Source: Desulfurococcaceae archaeon (GTDB lineage Archaea; Thermoproteota; Thermoprotei_A; Sulfolobales; Desulfurococcaceae). Taken from it: DNA of 51,144 bases. Below, piece by piece: positions 25,901-34,407 of this stretch (position 1 is its first letter; the number at the start of each line of letters is the position of its first letter). The stretch covers positions 1-51,144 of the forward strand of contig JAPWUD010000009.1 in the NCBI GenBank assembly GCA_028275705.1. The letters run 5' to 3'. Below the pieces are notes generated by a model, which saw nothing but the letters and a program-made list of their open reading frames with translations, made no database searches and was not told the DNA's origin. Made by a program: the position numbers and the translations under genes.

Positions 25901-26979
25901 TTTCTAATAGCCTCGGGCTTAGCGCCAGCCTCGAAGTTTAAAAATACTCTGAATAACTTAGGGTAAATTCCTCTAGGTCTACCCGTTGCACTATTAACAA
26001 TCAACTTTGTTCCAGCGATTTTCTCCTTGGCTTTTTCAACGGCTTCTTCAAGCTCTTGAATACTTAATTTGAGCTTCTCAGCGTTTTCACCTGTTATAAT
26101 TGCTAATTTAGCTCTTGCTTTAATTAACTCTAACCCCTTATCAATGTCTTCGTCATTTAATCCAATTATTCTCAGTAGTCTACGGACAGCTCTAGCACTT
26201 CTCAGCACTGCATCAACGTCGTCCATTACTACTAGATCATATGTTCCTCTAGGTAAAAGATCCTCATGTCTATGCATAAATGCACTAGTCGTTAACAATA
26301 CATCGAAATCCCCTGACTTCACTTTTTCAATGTAGAGTTCTTTCTCCTTCTTCCTCAGTTTTCCATGAATAGATATTATTCTAATACAGTTGCCCCCCCA
26401 CTCGTCGAGAGTACATGGCTTTAAACCAGAGTTCTCGGCGAACCTTAAAAGCTTACTCCATGCTTGTAGTAGGAGAGGAGTGGTTGGAAAAACGAGGTAG
26501 ATCTTTCTACTACTAGATTTCCTCGCCATGTATAGTCCAGCTATGAGTGAAAAAACCGTTTTACCAGTACCAGTAGGTGCAATTATACTGAATGACTCAC
26601 CCCTCAAAAGCCTCCTAGCCCATGTTCTCTGAGCACTCCACATACTATATCCATTAGTAACTCTCCTAAAGAACTCCTCGAAGTCGAGTACTGCCTTCTC
26701 CTCAGCCAACATCTCAGTGATTCTACCCGGTTTTCTCAAGCCCTTGGCATACAACTCAAGGCGCTTTATTCGAGGAATTAGAGATATGTCGTTTTCCCTA
26801 ATGATCTCACTAAACTCCTCCTCAGGCAAACACTTCTCGCAGGGAGCTTTATACATTAGTCTATAATCAGATATAGATCCGCCACAGTTTAAACAAGCGT
26901 ATCGATATATTCCGTGTACGCTGTGTTTCAAAACCTCCCTATTGGCGACCGCCTGCCTCTCAATAGTAATATAGATCAC
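22909..26979 (-). CDS. rgy: Reverse gyrase
   Basis: The 1,356-residue protein has the full reverse-gyrase order. An N-terminal zinc finger (Cys 29, 32, 47, 50) is followed by a helicase-like half with Walker A APTGTGKT near residue 135 and VMDDVDAV. After that comes a type IA topoisomerase half beginning LLIVESPNKARTIANFFG near residue 685, a second zinc finger CPNGHQFTDEDKCPKCG near 775, the toprim acidic motif GTDPDAEGEKIAWDL near 816 and the active-site tyrosine in GFITYHRTDSTRVG near 1043. It introduces positive supercoils with ATP hydrolysis and is a hallmark of hyperthermophiles. It is somewhat longer than the ~1,050-1,250 residues usual for the family. It starts with GTG at 26979. Confidence 0.96.
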   Translation of the reverse strand: MIYITIERQAVANREVLKHSVHGIYRYACLNCGGSISDYRLMYKAPCEKCLPEEEFSEIIRENDISLIPRIKRLELYAKGLRKPGRITEMLAEEKAVLDFEEFFRRVTNGYSMWSAQRTWARRLLRGESFSIIAPTGTGKTVFSLIAGLYMARKSSSRKIYLVFPTTPLLLQAWSKLLRFAENSGLKPCTLDEWGGNCIRIISIHGKLRKKEKELYIEKVKSGDFDVLLTTSAFMHRHEDLLPRGTYDLVVMDDVDAVLRSARAVRRLLRIIGLNDEDIDKGLELIKARAKLAIITGENAEKLKLSIQELEEAVEKAKEKIAGTKLIVNSATGRPRGIYPKLFRVFLNFEAGAKPEAIRNIVDAYTECRGLEEQVSKTIELASKLRDGLLVFVPMDKGVEFAEYLASVLKKTGLNAEAFHAKKQVGLIERFARGEINILIGVASYYGVLVRGLDLPERVKYVLFVGIPRHKFNTRMETIPSPIDIVRMLSVVREVVEGEDKEELSILIGRISRRLRTMTQGAIAALKEEFVKVLNKSREADTPLLQDLYKAFMFLKQQLERPEVIEKLKRLGDIGITIENGEVYILIPDVATYIQASGRCSRLYPGGITKGLSIILVDDERLLRGLVKRIRWIYEGFTVKELSEVDLDSLQREIEEERERVRRIIAGEIQAEKQLDLVKTALLIVESPNKARTIANFFGKPSIRILEGGLRVYEVAIGNYIINIVATGGHIYDLAVDQNPPEKDSLDALYGVLIDRGFNGVKYIPIYTDIKKCPNGHQFTDEDKCPKCGVEVSKSDRKLSIIQALRKIASEVDVVLIGTDPDAEGEKIAWDLSVLLEPYAEKIQRIEFHEVTRRAIINAIFNPRALAESLVEAQIVRRIEDRWLGFALSGVVQKYAWPLYCLRQFLKGKIHSEKSVEELCCKPNRNMSAGRVQTPVLGFIKQECDKTRKPEYSKYSVNIVLEGGYSLPLLLSYDDALAVFKKLDGRSKVIHPDVEVHVVEKSIVDVNPPPPFTTDTLLAEASRQYGFSTTKTMELAQNLFEMGFITYHRTDSTRVGDAGIEVARQYLEAKYGSEKLREVFKPRTWGEGGAHEAIRPTRPLDADTLSELVREGAIVVAGRLTRDHFRLYDLIFRRFIASQMNPARVMKVKFEVVFKSNGEQHRLTPVEYVARIIEKGYLELYNNIREEAPWAVNIVEYVKGKIPEGEKPRRIRHPLPRFHDVVKWMKDNGIGRPSTYAKIIQTLIDRYYVKLIKSKNALVVQKKGELVHEFLEKHFKELVSVDTTRELEERMDKIEANQLDYQVVLMEMHREVEDKVFGRIDHIRRYTLKEVNNIVRESEELFSSLNIEKCLKGIED

Positions 26980-27175
26980 CGCTCTATATCCAATTGGAAA
27001 TCCTTACATAATGGGTTTTTAAATCTTCACGGGTTTATATACTAAATAGATCGCTTGGAGTCAAGGATAAACTAAGCGGGTTTCTCACTAGATCAGACTT
27101 ACTTACAATCCTAGAGGGTTACGCTTTCAGTTGTAAAGAATTTTATACTCTCGGTTAATATGAGCTAAAGGGGTA

Positions 27176-27844
27176 TTGGTGTTTAAACTAAGGATTGTTA
27201 ATCGTAAGTATGCCCAGTCAATATTGACAATGCTTAGGAATAAGGAGACTCCTCAAATAGATTTTAGAAAGGGCCTCGTTAGACTCGGGAGGATTCTTGG
27301 ATTCGAGATCATCGAGGACTATGAATATGAAGAAGTAGACGTAGAGACCCCACTAGGGGTTAGTGTTCGTGGTTTAAGAGTAAAAGATCTTGACAATACT
27401 ATTATTATAACTGTTCTGAGGGCTGCTTGGCCTTTAACAGAGGGTTTAATAAAGGTATTTTACTTGGCTAAAATGGGTGTTGTAGCAGCACGTAGAGTTG
27501 AAGAAAAGGGTATGCATAACTACGAGTTTGAAATAGATGTCTCATACGTAAAACTCCCAAAGATGATAGATAATAGTATAGTGATTATAAGTGATGTAAT
27601 GGTGGCAACAGGCTCTACTATATTAAAGGTTCTCGAGGAGATAGCTGAGCATGGTAAACCAAAAAGGTATTACATAGCATCAGTTATAGCAACACCAATA
27701 GCAGTAGAAAAACTACAGAAATATGCAGACTCTAGGAACATAGACTTAAGAATGTTCACGATCTCCATTGATCCAGAAATAAATGATAAGGGGTATATTG
27801 TTCCAGGGCTAGGCGACGCTGGTGATAGAGCGTTTGGATCCTAG
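27176..27844 (+). CDS. upp: Uracil phosphoribosyltransferase
   Basis: The type I phosphoribosyltransferase motif VIISDVMVATGSTI near residue 140 binds PRPP, and the C-terminal GYIVPGLGDAGDRAFG is the uracil-binding signature of UPRTase. An N-terminal ILRAAWPLTEGL-like segment is also conserved. It converts uracil and PRPP to UMP for pyrimidine salvage. Length 222 fits. The start is TTG 27176 or GTG 27179. A TATA-like TTTTATACTC near 27141 lies about 35 bases upstream. Confidence 0.93.
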   Translation: MVFKLRIVNRKYAQSILTMLRNKETPQIDFRKGLVRLGRILGFEIIEDYEYEEVDVETPLGVSVRGLRVKDLDNTIIITVLRAAWPLTEGLIKVFYLAKMGVVAARRVEEKGMHNYEFEIDVSYVKLPKMIDNSIVIISDVMVATGSTILKVLEEIAEHGKPKRYYIASVIATPIAVEKLQKYADSRNIDLRMFTISIDPEINDKGYIVPGLGDAGDRAFGS

Positions 27845-27847
27845 CGA

Positions 27848-28594
27848 CTAAAGAACATTATTAAATACGTCTAACTCTCCACTACTTATTTTTTTATACC
27901 TCTCAAGACTACCCACATCATACCAGTCTCCAGTGTAGATGTAGGCATAGACTCTATACCCCCTCTTGATCAACCACGGAACCATGTCACCCATAAAGTC
28001 GAATGATTTACCCAGTACATCCTCAACCGGTTCACGAAATACTCTAGAATCAACTACACTCACACCGATTGTTGCATTAATACCAAGCTCTGGTTTTTCA
28101 ACCATCTCCACTACTTTATTATCCTCAATAAGCTTCGCAACGCCTACGGGGACTTTATACTTCTTCGTCACCACTAGAGTTAAATCAGCTTTTCTATCAT
28201 CATGGAAGTTAATGAGCTCATCCACATTAAGTGGTGCAAGTATATCACCATACCATATTAGCGCTCTATTACCCATTAACCCCTTCCTATAAGCTTTTAA
28301 AATCGCACCACCAGTGCCTCTATACCCATCTTGTTCATCGAAGGAATACTCTATTTTAACACCAAATCTTGAGCCATTCTCGAAGTAATTGTAAATATAC
28401 TTCCACTTGTAGTCGACGAGAAAAACAAATTCCCTAATACCGAAGTGCTTAATCCACTTAACAATAACCTCTAAAACAGGCTTCTCTTTCTCCCCTATAG
28501 GTATCATTGGCTTCGGCACGATCTCGGTGTAGGGGTGAAATCGAGACCCAACACCACCAGCTAGAATTAATGCTTTAAAATCAAGTTTACTCAA
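27848..28594 (-). CDS. Sugar-phosphate nucleotidyltransferase
   Basis: The N terminus LILAGGVGSRFHPYTEIVPKPMIPIG carries the nucleotide-binding loop and catalytic lysine of the NTP_transferase family (glucose-1-phosphate thymidylyl/uridylyl- and mannose-1-phosphate guanylyltransferases). GTGGAILKAYR and IWYGDILAPL with the metal-binding aspartate follow. The 248-residue length means only the catalytic domain is present, with no left-handed beta-helix. The nucleotide and sugar cannot be assigned. It converges on the upp gene with three bases between stops. Confidence 0.85.
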   Translation of the reverse strand: MSKLDFKALILAGGVGSRFHPYTEIVPKPMIPIGEKEKPVLEVIVKWIKHFGIREFVFLVDYKWKYIYNYFENGSRFGVKIEYSFDEQDGYRGTGGAILKAYRKGLMGNRALIWYGDILAPLNVDELINFHDDRKADLTLVVTKKYKVPVGVAKLIEDNKVVEMVEKPELGINATIGVSVVDSRVFREPVEDVLGKSFDFMGDMVPWLIKRGYRVYAYIYTGDWYDVGSLERYKKISSGELDVFNNVL

Positions 28595-28794
28595 TTCTCA
28601 CCACGCAGTTAAGTAATTATACAAGGGAAGGGTTATTTAAACCATGTACAGCGAGGAAATAGTCTCCTCTATTTTTGACTGCCCTATATATGCATTAAAT
28701 AGATAGTATTGATCACTTATGTGCGGCTTCACGATTTAAATCGAACATGATCTTTAAAGGATGATGGAGCGTATTACACTGGAATTACCAATGT

Positions 28795-31116
28795 TTAAAC
28801 CAATGGAGCACCACACCTTTCCTCCATTGGTGGTATCCTCAATAACGGCTTTTTAGAGTAGATATAGTTGAGTGTATATATTGCCTTCTTCTTGGACAAT
28901 ACCCTATTATTGTTTCCACAGTATGGCGTATAAATGCACCGTGGACATCCATCATCACATGTACACTTCGACATGATTTCATATGCTGTGTCAATTGTCT
29001 TTTCAAGGTTTTTGTAGAGTAGCTTAGATAACCCCGTACCACCTATTTCCGAGTCGTAGACCACAATGTCTCCGCTCGGGTAGCTTATTCCTCCTAGATC
29101 AGTTAAGCCCGCTCCACAAGTTACACGAGAAGCCTCGATTACAGCATGCTCTATCGCGTGGAATGCCTCTGCAGAGTCTAATTCACTATATGTCTCTGGA
29201 CGTGGGAGTCTGAATAAAACTGCACGTGTGACGTATTTATATGTAATTGGAGGATCTAAACTCTCAGTATGTAAAACCTCGCCACTATATAGGTTCTTAA
29301 GTATATATCCCTCTACGGAGACTTCCAGCAGTATTTTTGCATATACCACTCTAAAACCATAAATTGATTCTCTCTCCTCGAGTACTACGTAGTCTGATAC
29401 ATCCACGGTGTATAGAGGTCTCGTGTACGAGTCTACTGGTAGTTTATAAGCCTTAACAAAAGCCTTCTTTTCCCCGAGATCTAGTTTCTCAACATGTAGA
29501 GGTCTCTTATTATAATAATATATTGCTCCAGGGTACAACTCTAGTACTGCCATTGGGAGCTCCCTTGACCCAATAACCTCCCCGCTCGATGAGTCAATGA
29601 TTTCAACTTGGTCACCATGCGCTCTAATACCCCTCTCAGAGACATATCTCCTTGCAACAATGTAGTTAGCAACAATGTATGGGCCTATTCTCCTCAATAG
29701 TCTCTCAGAGGCTAACTCATCAAGTACAAGTCTCCACTCAATAGGTATCCGTGCTACATGGACCTTTCCAACCTGTAGAAGATAGGATAGAAGGTGTAGC
29801 TTTGAAACTTCTTCATTCCTAGGCTCAATGGTGTTTTCAGGGATTTCTCTCTCGAAGAAGCTAGAGGGGTTTCTCGAGTAGTAGGCGTCTATGGGGTTAT
29901 CACCAAGTATGGTTATTACATAGCCCTTACGTCTACGCCCCGCTCTACCAGCTCTCTGAATATACTTAGCGAGTGATGGCGGAGGTGAAGCTAGTAGTAC
30001 AGCATCTAGTGCTCCAATATCTATTCCAAGCTCGAGTGTTGGTGTTGCAACAACGCCATCCAACAACCCCTCTCGGAGTCTTTGCTCAACATCTCTCCTC
30101 GTCTCTGGAGGTAGTCCAGCTCTATGAACCGCTGTGTTTACACCATACTTAGACTCTAGAATACTCGCAGTTAACTCAGCTAGTTGCTGACTATCAACAA
30201 ACACTATAAACCTCAACCCCTCCTCGGAGAGAAACTTAGCTATTGATGCGAGAACACTCCACCTACTCATGTAGCCGGCGGAGACTAATATGTGAACCGC
30301 AATGCCTTTTCTAAAAGGAGACCCCTTCACCACGACGAAGTCTTCATTGAATAAGCTCTCAGCGTACTCTCCAGGGTTTCCAATAGTGGCTGTTGACGCA
30401 ATGAACTGTAATCTCTGTTCTTTTGCTAGTTTAACTCTGTGAACTAAGTGATAGATATGAGAGCCCAATACTCCTTCATATGTATGTAGCTCGTCGAAAA
30501 CCATTAATTCAGATTGTTTAACAAACCTCTGGATGTATGGACTATACACTAATCCAACGTGGATCATATCTGGGTTTGATACAATAATGGGGGGTGGTGA
30601 TACAGCGATTTTTCTACGCTGGGATTCACTAGTGTCTCCATCATATACTCCAACACCCATTCTCCCATAAACACTGTACTCGTGAAACCTCTTCACCTGG
30701 TCTCTTGCAAGGGCCTTAGTGGGGTATAGGATTATTGCACGGGGATTAGGTTTAGTCTCTTCAATGACCTTCTTAGCTATAGGTATAAAGAAAGCCTCCG
30801 TTTTACCCGTACCAGTTCCAGCCACAATGACGACATTGTAGCCGTTGAGAATCCGCCTATATGCCTCATACTGGAATTTATATAGCCTTTTAATACCCCT
30901 CTTCTCGAGCACCATTAATAGTAACTCTGGTAAATCAAGTTCATGTATACTTGGCCCTGGCTCCGGCTCACTTGTTTCCTCGACTCTCTCATATAAGACA
31001 CTCACATTGCTTTCTCTAAATCTACGTAGGAGATAGTCATTTAACGCTATTGTCACAGGGTCTTTGAAAAAGGCTTTCAAGTTATCCTCCACTTGAATAA
31101 CCACATAGTAAAGCAA
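28795..31116 (-). CDS. DEAD/DEAH helicase with C-terminal DUF1998 zinc domain (Hrq1/MrfA-like)
   Basis: The 773-residue SF2 helicase has Walker A GTGTGKTEAFFIPI near residue 95, YPTKALARDQVKRF, VFDELHTYEGVLGSH near 205 (motif II), STATIGNPGEY (motif III) and the QxxGRAGRRRKG motif VI near 385. It ends with a DUF1998 cysteine cluster CTCDDGCPRCIYTPYCG near 717-733, which binds zinc. This layout matches Hrq1/SftH/MrfA proteins involved in crosslink repair. Direct neighbours nadM, YkgJ and birA lie in the same operon, and its TTG directly follows the birA stop. The DNA-repair role is inferred from relatives. Confidence 0.87.
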   Translation of the reverse strand: MLYYVVIQVEDNLKAFFKDPVTIALNDYLLRRFRESNVSVLYERVEETSEPEPGPSIHELDLPELLLMVLEKRGIKRLYKFQYEAYRRILNGYNVVIVAGTGTGKTEAFFIPIAKKVIEETKPNPRAIILYPTKALARDQVKRFHEYSVYGRMGVGVYDGDTSESQRRKIAVSPPPIIVSNPDMIHVGLVYSPYIQRFVKQSELMVFDELHTYEGVLGSHIYHLVHRVKLAKEQRLQFIASTATIGNPGEYAESLFNEDFVVVKGSPFRKGIAVHILVSAGYMSRWSVLASIAKFLSEEGLRFIVFVDSQQLAELTASILESKYGVNTAVHRAGLPPETRRDVEQRLREGLLDGVVATPTLELGIDIGALDAVLLASPPPSLAKYIQRAGRAGRRRKGYVITILGDNPIDAYYSRNPSSFFEREIPENTIEPRNEEVSKLHLLSYLLQVGKVHVARIPIEWRLVLDELASERLLRRIGPYIVANYIVARRYVSERGIRAHGDQVEIIDSSSGEVIGSRELPMAVLELYPGAIYYYNKRPLHVEKLDLGEKKAFVKAYKLPVDSYTRPLYTVDVSDYVVLEERESIYGFRVVYAKILLEVSVEGYILKNLYSGEVLHTESLDPPITYKYVTRAVLFRLPRPETYSELDSAEAFHAIEHAVIEASRVTCGAGLTDLGGISYPSGDIVVYDSEIGGTGLSKLLYKNLEKTIDTAYEIMSKCTCDDGCPRCIYTPYCGNNNRVLSKKKAIYTLNYIYSKKPLLRIPPMEERCGAPLV

Positions 31117-32022
31117 TCAATCTAAATGCCTTAACTCGAGTACTTCTCCACTCCTCAACTTATAAGTACCTGTAGTGGTCTCTACTATGAGCTCCCCGCT
31201 CTCCGTAATAGACTTAGCTCTTCCAATAATCTCGCCACCTAGTGAAACAGCTTTAACTCTTCTCCCAATAGTTTCCAGTAGATCAATGTACTCTGCCTGA
31301 ACTCGCCCTGGGTCCTTGGAGTAGTCGTCGACCCTGGTTAAATAACCCGCTATATAGCCTAGTAGGCTATTTCTAGGTATCATTTTACCTAGTATTTGCT
31401 TAATGCCCGTGGCCGTCTCCAATGGTGGGTCATTATTGACGTTGATACCTATACCAATATACACTAGTGCCCTATTCCCCAGGAGCTCGCCTTCTATTAA
31501 GAAGCCGGCTAATTTCTTTTCCCTATATATAATGTCATTAGGCCACTTGATCCCAATATTTAATCTGAATTTTTCACGTAGAAACCTACAAATAAATATT
31601 GGGATCATCATTGAGAGTAATTGAGTTGTCCTCGGCTCAACCTCTATTTTAGCAGTCATCCACAAGCCTCCAAGATTTGAAATCCAGTGTTTGCCATGTC
31701 TTCCATACCCACTCGCCTGGTACTCTGAGACTATTAGAGACCATGGTGAGTGATATCTCGCTGAAACCATTGTTGATCCTATGAAAGACCTATATATGTA
31801 ATTCCAGCCCCATGGCTTGATCTTTGATGGATTATCTCCATGAAACCAAGATATCTTGTCTTTCTCGTAAGTTAACATATAATTCTTCTTTAAATCCTCT
31901 AGTATATTCAAAACTGTGAACTCGTCTATTCCAAGCTCACTTGCAACATCCCTTATGGTAACGTTCTCTCTCCCCGAGAGAATTTTTAAGAATTCTAATT
32001 TAAGAACAAGCCCTGGCTCCAT
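31117..32022 (-). CDS. birA: Biotin-protein ligase with N-terminal HTH
   Basis: The N-terminal ~60 residues look like a winged helix (DVASELGIDEFTVLNILEDLKK). The ligase domain follows with SEYQASGYGRHGKHWISN near residue 110, the biotinyl-AMP binding loop (GRHGKH in place of GRGRRG), then IKWPNDIIYREKKLAGFLIEG with the catalytic lysine. The C-terminal SH3-like domain is present. It attaches biotin to carboxylase carriers, and the HTH suggests it may also act as a repressor of biotin genes. ATG at 32022 is chosen over TTG 32043 because it directly follows the upstream stop. Confidence 0.88.
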   Translation of the reverse strand: MEPGLVLKLEFLKILSGRENVTIRDVASELGIDEFTVLNILEDLKKNYMLTYEKDKISWFHGDNPSKIKPWGWNYIYRSFIGSTMVSARYHSPWSLIVSEYQASGYGRHGKHWISNLGGLWMTAKIEVEPRTTQLLSMMIPIFICRFLREKFRLNIGIKWPNDIIYREKKLAGFLIEGELLGNRALVYIGIGINVNNDPPLETATGIKQILGKMIPRNSLLGYIAGYLTRVDDYSKDPGRVQAEYIDLLETIGRRVKAVSLGGEIIGRAKSITESGELIVETTTGTYKLRSGEVLELRHLD

Positions 32023-32024
32023 GA

Positions 32025-32720
32025 TCAACGCGTTCTGAGCCAAGTTCTCACCCTTGAGCCAACTTTATCAACACCTAGAACACTGGGTAAATCCGGATAA
32101 TACTTCCTCAAAAACTCATATAAGTTTACTACTATTCCCCCATGTTTACTGGGCTTTACATCTATTATATTGTCACGCCATAGCTTGGAGAGTAGTCTAA
32201 GGAGGAGTGATCTAGCGTTCTCCGCTTCAACAGCGGCTGCGTATCCATCTTTATAGTAGTGGATGAGGATTTTCTCCATGGGGCCGCCATACATGGCCTC
32301 AATCCTCTCCAATGCCCCTCTATCTCTCTTAACCACAGGGCATGCAAGGCTAAGTCCATGCTCTGTGGTAGCCATTATATACCTGTTTTCCTCATCAATG
32401 TGGTATTTAACGTGTCTTGGAATATATGGGAAGCTCCTACATATATAAGGCTTGTAAACGTAGTGGATCCCACAGAGATTTCCACGTAGAAAAGGACACC
32501 TACCATTCTCTAAGTGCAGTACATAGCTAAAAGCTAAATTAACTCCATTAACTGCTTCATATACAGTATATCCATGGGTAGTTTTAACTTCGAAGCCCAT
32601 GTATTCCCCAAGCATATGCAGTACTACTTCCTCATGTGGTAAAAGAGAAATTGGCGACATCGTACAGCAGAAACCACACATTCTGCACTTAAAGATGGGG
32701 AAGTTACTGACTCCACTCAT
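32025..32720 (-). CDS. YkgJ-family cysteine-cluster protein
   Basis: Two cysteine groups typical of YkgJ (UPF0153) proteins are seen: KCRMCGFCCTMSPISLLPHEE near residue 9, and CPFLRGNLCGIHYVYKPYIC followed by RSFP near 75. They probably bind an iron-sulfur or zinc centre. ATG at 32720 follows GGAGAG. The longer ORF start at 32771 would overlap nadM by 35 bases. It is encoded between nadM and birA. The biochemical function of this family is not established. Confidence 0.83.
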   Translation of the reverse strand: MSGVSNFPIFKCRMCGFCCTMSPISLLPHEEVVLHMLGEYMGFEVKTTHGYTVYEAVNGVNLAFSYVLHLENGRCPFLRGNLCGIHYVYKPYICRSFPYIPRHVKYHIDEENRYIMATTEHGLSLACPVVKRDRGALERIEAMYGGPMEKILIHYYKDGYAAAVEAENARSLLLRLLSKLWRDNIIDVKPSKHGGIVVNLYEFLRKYYPDLPSVLGVDKVGSRVRTWLRTR

Positions 32721-32736
32721 TGCACTCTCCAATTCA

Positions 32737-33279
32737 TTATGCTGTGGCGTAGTAACCGGGGAGTTTCTCACTATAGAGCATTTTTACTCGTTTTACTCCA
32801 TTTATTTCATCAACGAGCGCGGAAACTGGCGGTGGAACAAGCTCTCTCCACTCCTCTCGATCCTCGCTCATAAGCCTCCTAATGTAAGAACCTCTATACT
32901 TCTCCCTATTAAATTCTGGTGGTTCAATTATCTCATAGCCCTCTTCGATGAAAATGGATTTTATAACTGGGTTAAGTGTTATAACAGCATCGAATTTAGG
33001 GCTATACAACTTCACATAGTGAACAGCTGTTCTATTCACTTCTAGTGTGGGGAGTGTAACAGTTATGATCTTTGATAAGTCAACGCCTCTCCACTTAAGA
33101 CTACGCCTAATCATCTCAAGTCTCTCACCTGCAGTAAATGGATTCTCGGGCGTGTGGCTTTGACTAGCCATTCCAACAACTATCACAAGTTCTTCGAATA
33201 GGTTTAAGCAGTGCTCAATGACGTAGAGGTGCCCGTAATGAAATGGCTGAAATCTAGCGATCATTAAGCACCTCTTCAA
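32737..33279 (-). CDS. nadM: Archaeal nicotinamide-nucleotide adenylyltransferase
   Basis: The N terminus MIARFQPFHYGHLYVIEHCL has the nucleotidyltransferase FxPxHxGH-like motif (RFQPFHYGH). The central VVGMASQSHTPENPFTAGERLEMI and C-terminal IRRLMSEDREEWRELVPPPV match archaeal NMNAT (MJ0541 type), including the ISxTxIR-like IRRLM. It adenylates nicotinamide mononucleotide to NAD. It is the first of a four-gene minus-strand operon with YkgJ, birA and the helicase. A nicotinate phosphoribosyltransferase gene for NAD salvage is at 49331-50515. Confidence 0.92.
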   Translation of the reverse strand: MKRCLMIARFQPFHYGHLYVIEHCLNLFEELVIVVGMASQSHTPENPFTAGERLEMIRRSLKWRGVDLSKIITVTLPTLEVNRTAVHYVKLYSPKFDAVITLNPVIKSIFIEEGYEIIEPPEFNREKYRGSYIRRLMSEDREEWRELVPPPVSALVDEINGVKRVKMLYSEKLPGYYATA

Positions 33280-33340
33280 CTAAATCCCCTATTTATAATG
33301 CTGTAAGTGGCAAATATAGAGTCTTAAACCTCTTTACCCA

Positions 33341-33715
33341 CTACCTTTTAATTCTGCTAATATAGTCTTCTAGTGTAGATATGACTTCTTTAATTCTCTC
33401 CCTCTCCATACTGACTAGGCATTGTTCAAGTAGTTCCTTCTTATACCTTTTATACTCATTCTGGCTGATTTCACCCCTCGAGATCATTGATTCCACAATT
33501 GAGGCGCACTCGCGGTCGATCCCCCTCCTCGCCGCGACCATTGCAAACACGTATGGGTATTTCTCATCTACTGGCCTAATCTCAACGAGCTTCAAAATCT
33601 CAGATTTTACAGCTAGATCCCTCACTTTCTCTAGCTCGGTTGATTCGAAGATAAAGCAACCGTACTTTTTCAATGCCTTAATTATTCTCTCAGCTAACTC
33701 CACATACTCGCTCAT
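33341..33715 (-). CDS. Unknown small helical protein
   Basis: I do not recognise this 124-residue protein. It is mostly helical, with three cysteines (at about residues 20, 75 and 99) that do not form a CxxC motif. It has an N-terminal alpha/beta turn and a long helical C terminus. It overlaps the preceding gene by four bases (33712-33715), so it belongs to a tight cluster with two other small unknowns and an HD hydrolase. Confidence 0.65.
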   Translation of the reverse strand: MSEYVELAERIIKALKKYGCFIFESTELEKVRDLAVKSEILKLVEIRPVDEKYPYVFAMVAARRGIDRECASIVESMISRGEISQNEYKRYKKELLEQCLVSMERERIKEVISTLEDYISRIKR

Positions 33716-34155
33716 TTCTCATCGCCTAGTTTTGTTGACTTATATGGTATTTTAAGGGAGTCTAAGAGATACCTTACGAGCCACGCGTATACTGGATTAC
33801 CCATGCTCTTCACTACGAATCCATTAATGTACTTAGCTCTATACACTACTTCGCCTTTATAATTATAAATAATGATCAAGCCCTTAACAACTCTTTTGAA
33901 GTTACGTAGAAACCTTACATAGACTACAAAGTCCCCTTGCTCGATCCTTAGCTTAACTAGTTTAGCCTCACCCATGGCGTAGGTTGGTTTAATTGGCTCT
34001 TGGGAGACTGTGAAACTCGTATATGGGGTTAATCCCTGATTCTTCTTGTAGACATAGATTGTGGAGTTCAATACATGCTTCCCACTATTACTCCTCGACT
34101 TCTCTACTCTAAGCCCCATCAACTCGAAGTACGTAGACATACCTAGACCACTCAT
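33712..34155 (-). CDS. Unknown beta-rich protein
   Basis: I do not recognise this 147-residue protein. It is predicted to be largely beta-strand with basic patches (STIYVYKKNQGLTPYTSF, then DFVVYVRFLRNFKRVVKG) and lacks cysteines or membrane segments. Its start overlaps the preceding small gene by four bases, and the next gene also overlaps by four. It may start at an internal ATG six residues in (MSTYFELMG). Confidence 0.65.
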   Translation of the reverse strand: MSGLGMSTYFELMGLRVEKSRSNSGKHVLNSTIYVYKKNQGLTPYTSFTVSQEPIKPTYAMGEAKLVKLRIEQGDFVVYVRFLRNFKRVVKGLIIIYNYKGEVVYRAKYINGFVVKSMGNPVYAWLVRYLLDSLKIPYKSTKLGDEK

Positions 34156-34397
34156 CCATAGATATAAACCAATCCCCCCTCTTTGAAGTCTATTCTGGGT
34201 TTATCTGCATCTACTAGTAGAGCCGTGTACTCGTGGAATAATTGACGGCTGACGCGGATTTCAGGCGCTTTTATTACTAGTTGCTTAACGTGTTGAATGC
34301 TTCTCTTATCAACAAGTCTCCCATAGACGTCGTAAACGTATACTTCTACATCATACTCCTCGAATTTAGGCTTCAGGTATACAATGACCTTAGGCAT
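34152..34397 (-). CDS. Unknown 81-residue protein
   Basis: I do not recognise this short protein. It begins PKVIVYLKPKFEEYDVEVYV and is predicted as a small alpha/beta domain with alternating strands. It is the second gene of the operon after the HD hydrolase (10-base gap), and its stop overlaps the next start by four bases. Confidence 0.65.
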   Translation of the reverse strand: MPKVIVYLKPKFEEYDVEVYVYDVYGRLVDKRSIQHVKQLVIKAPEIRVSRQLFHEYTALLVDADKPRIDFKEGGLVYIYG

Positions 34398-34407
34398 TTA
34401 AATCACT

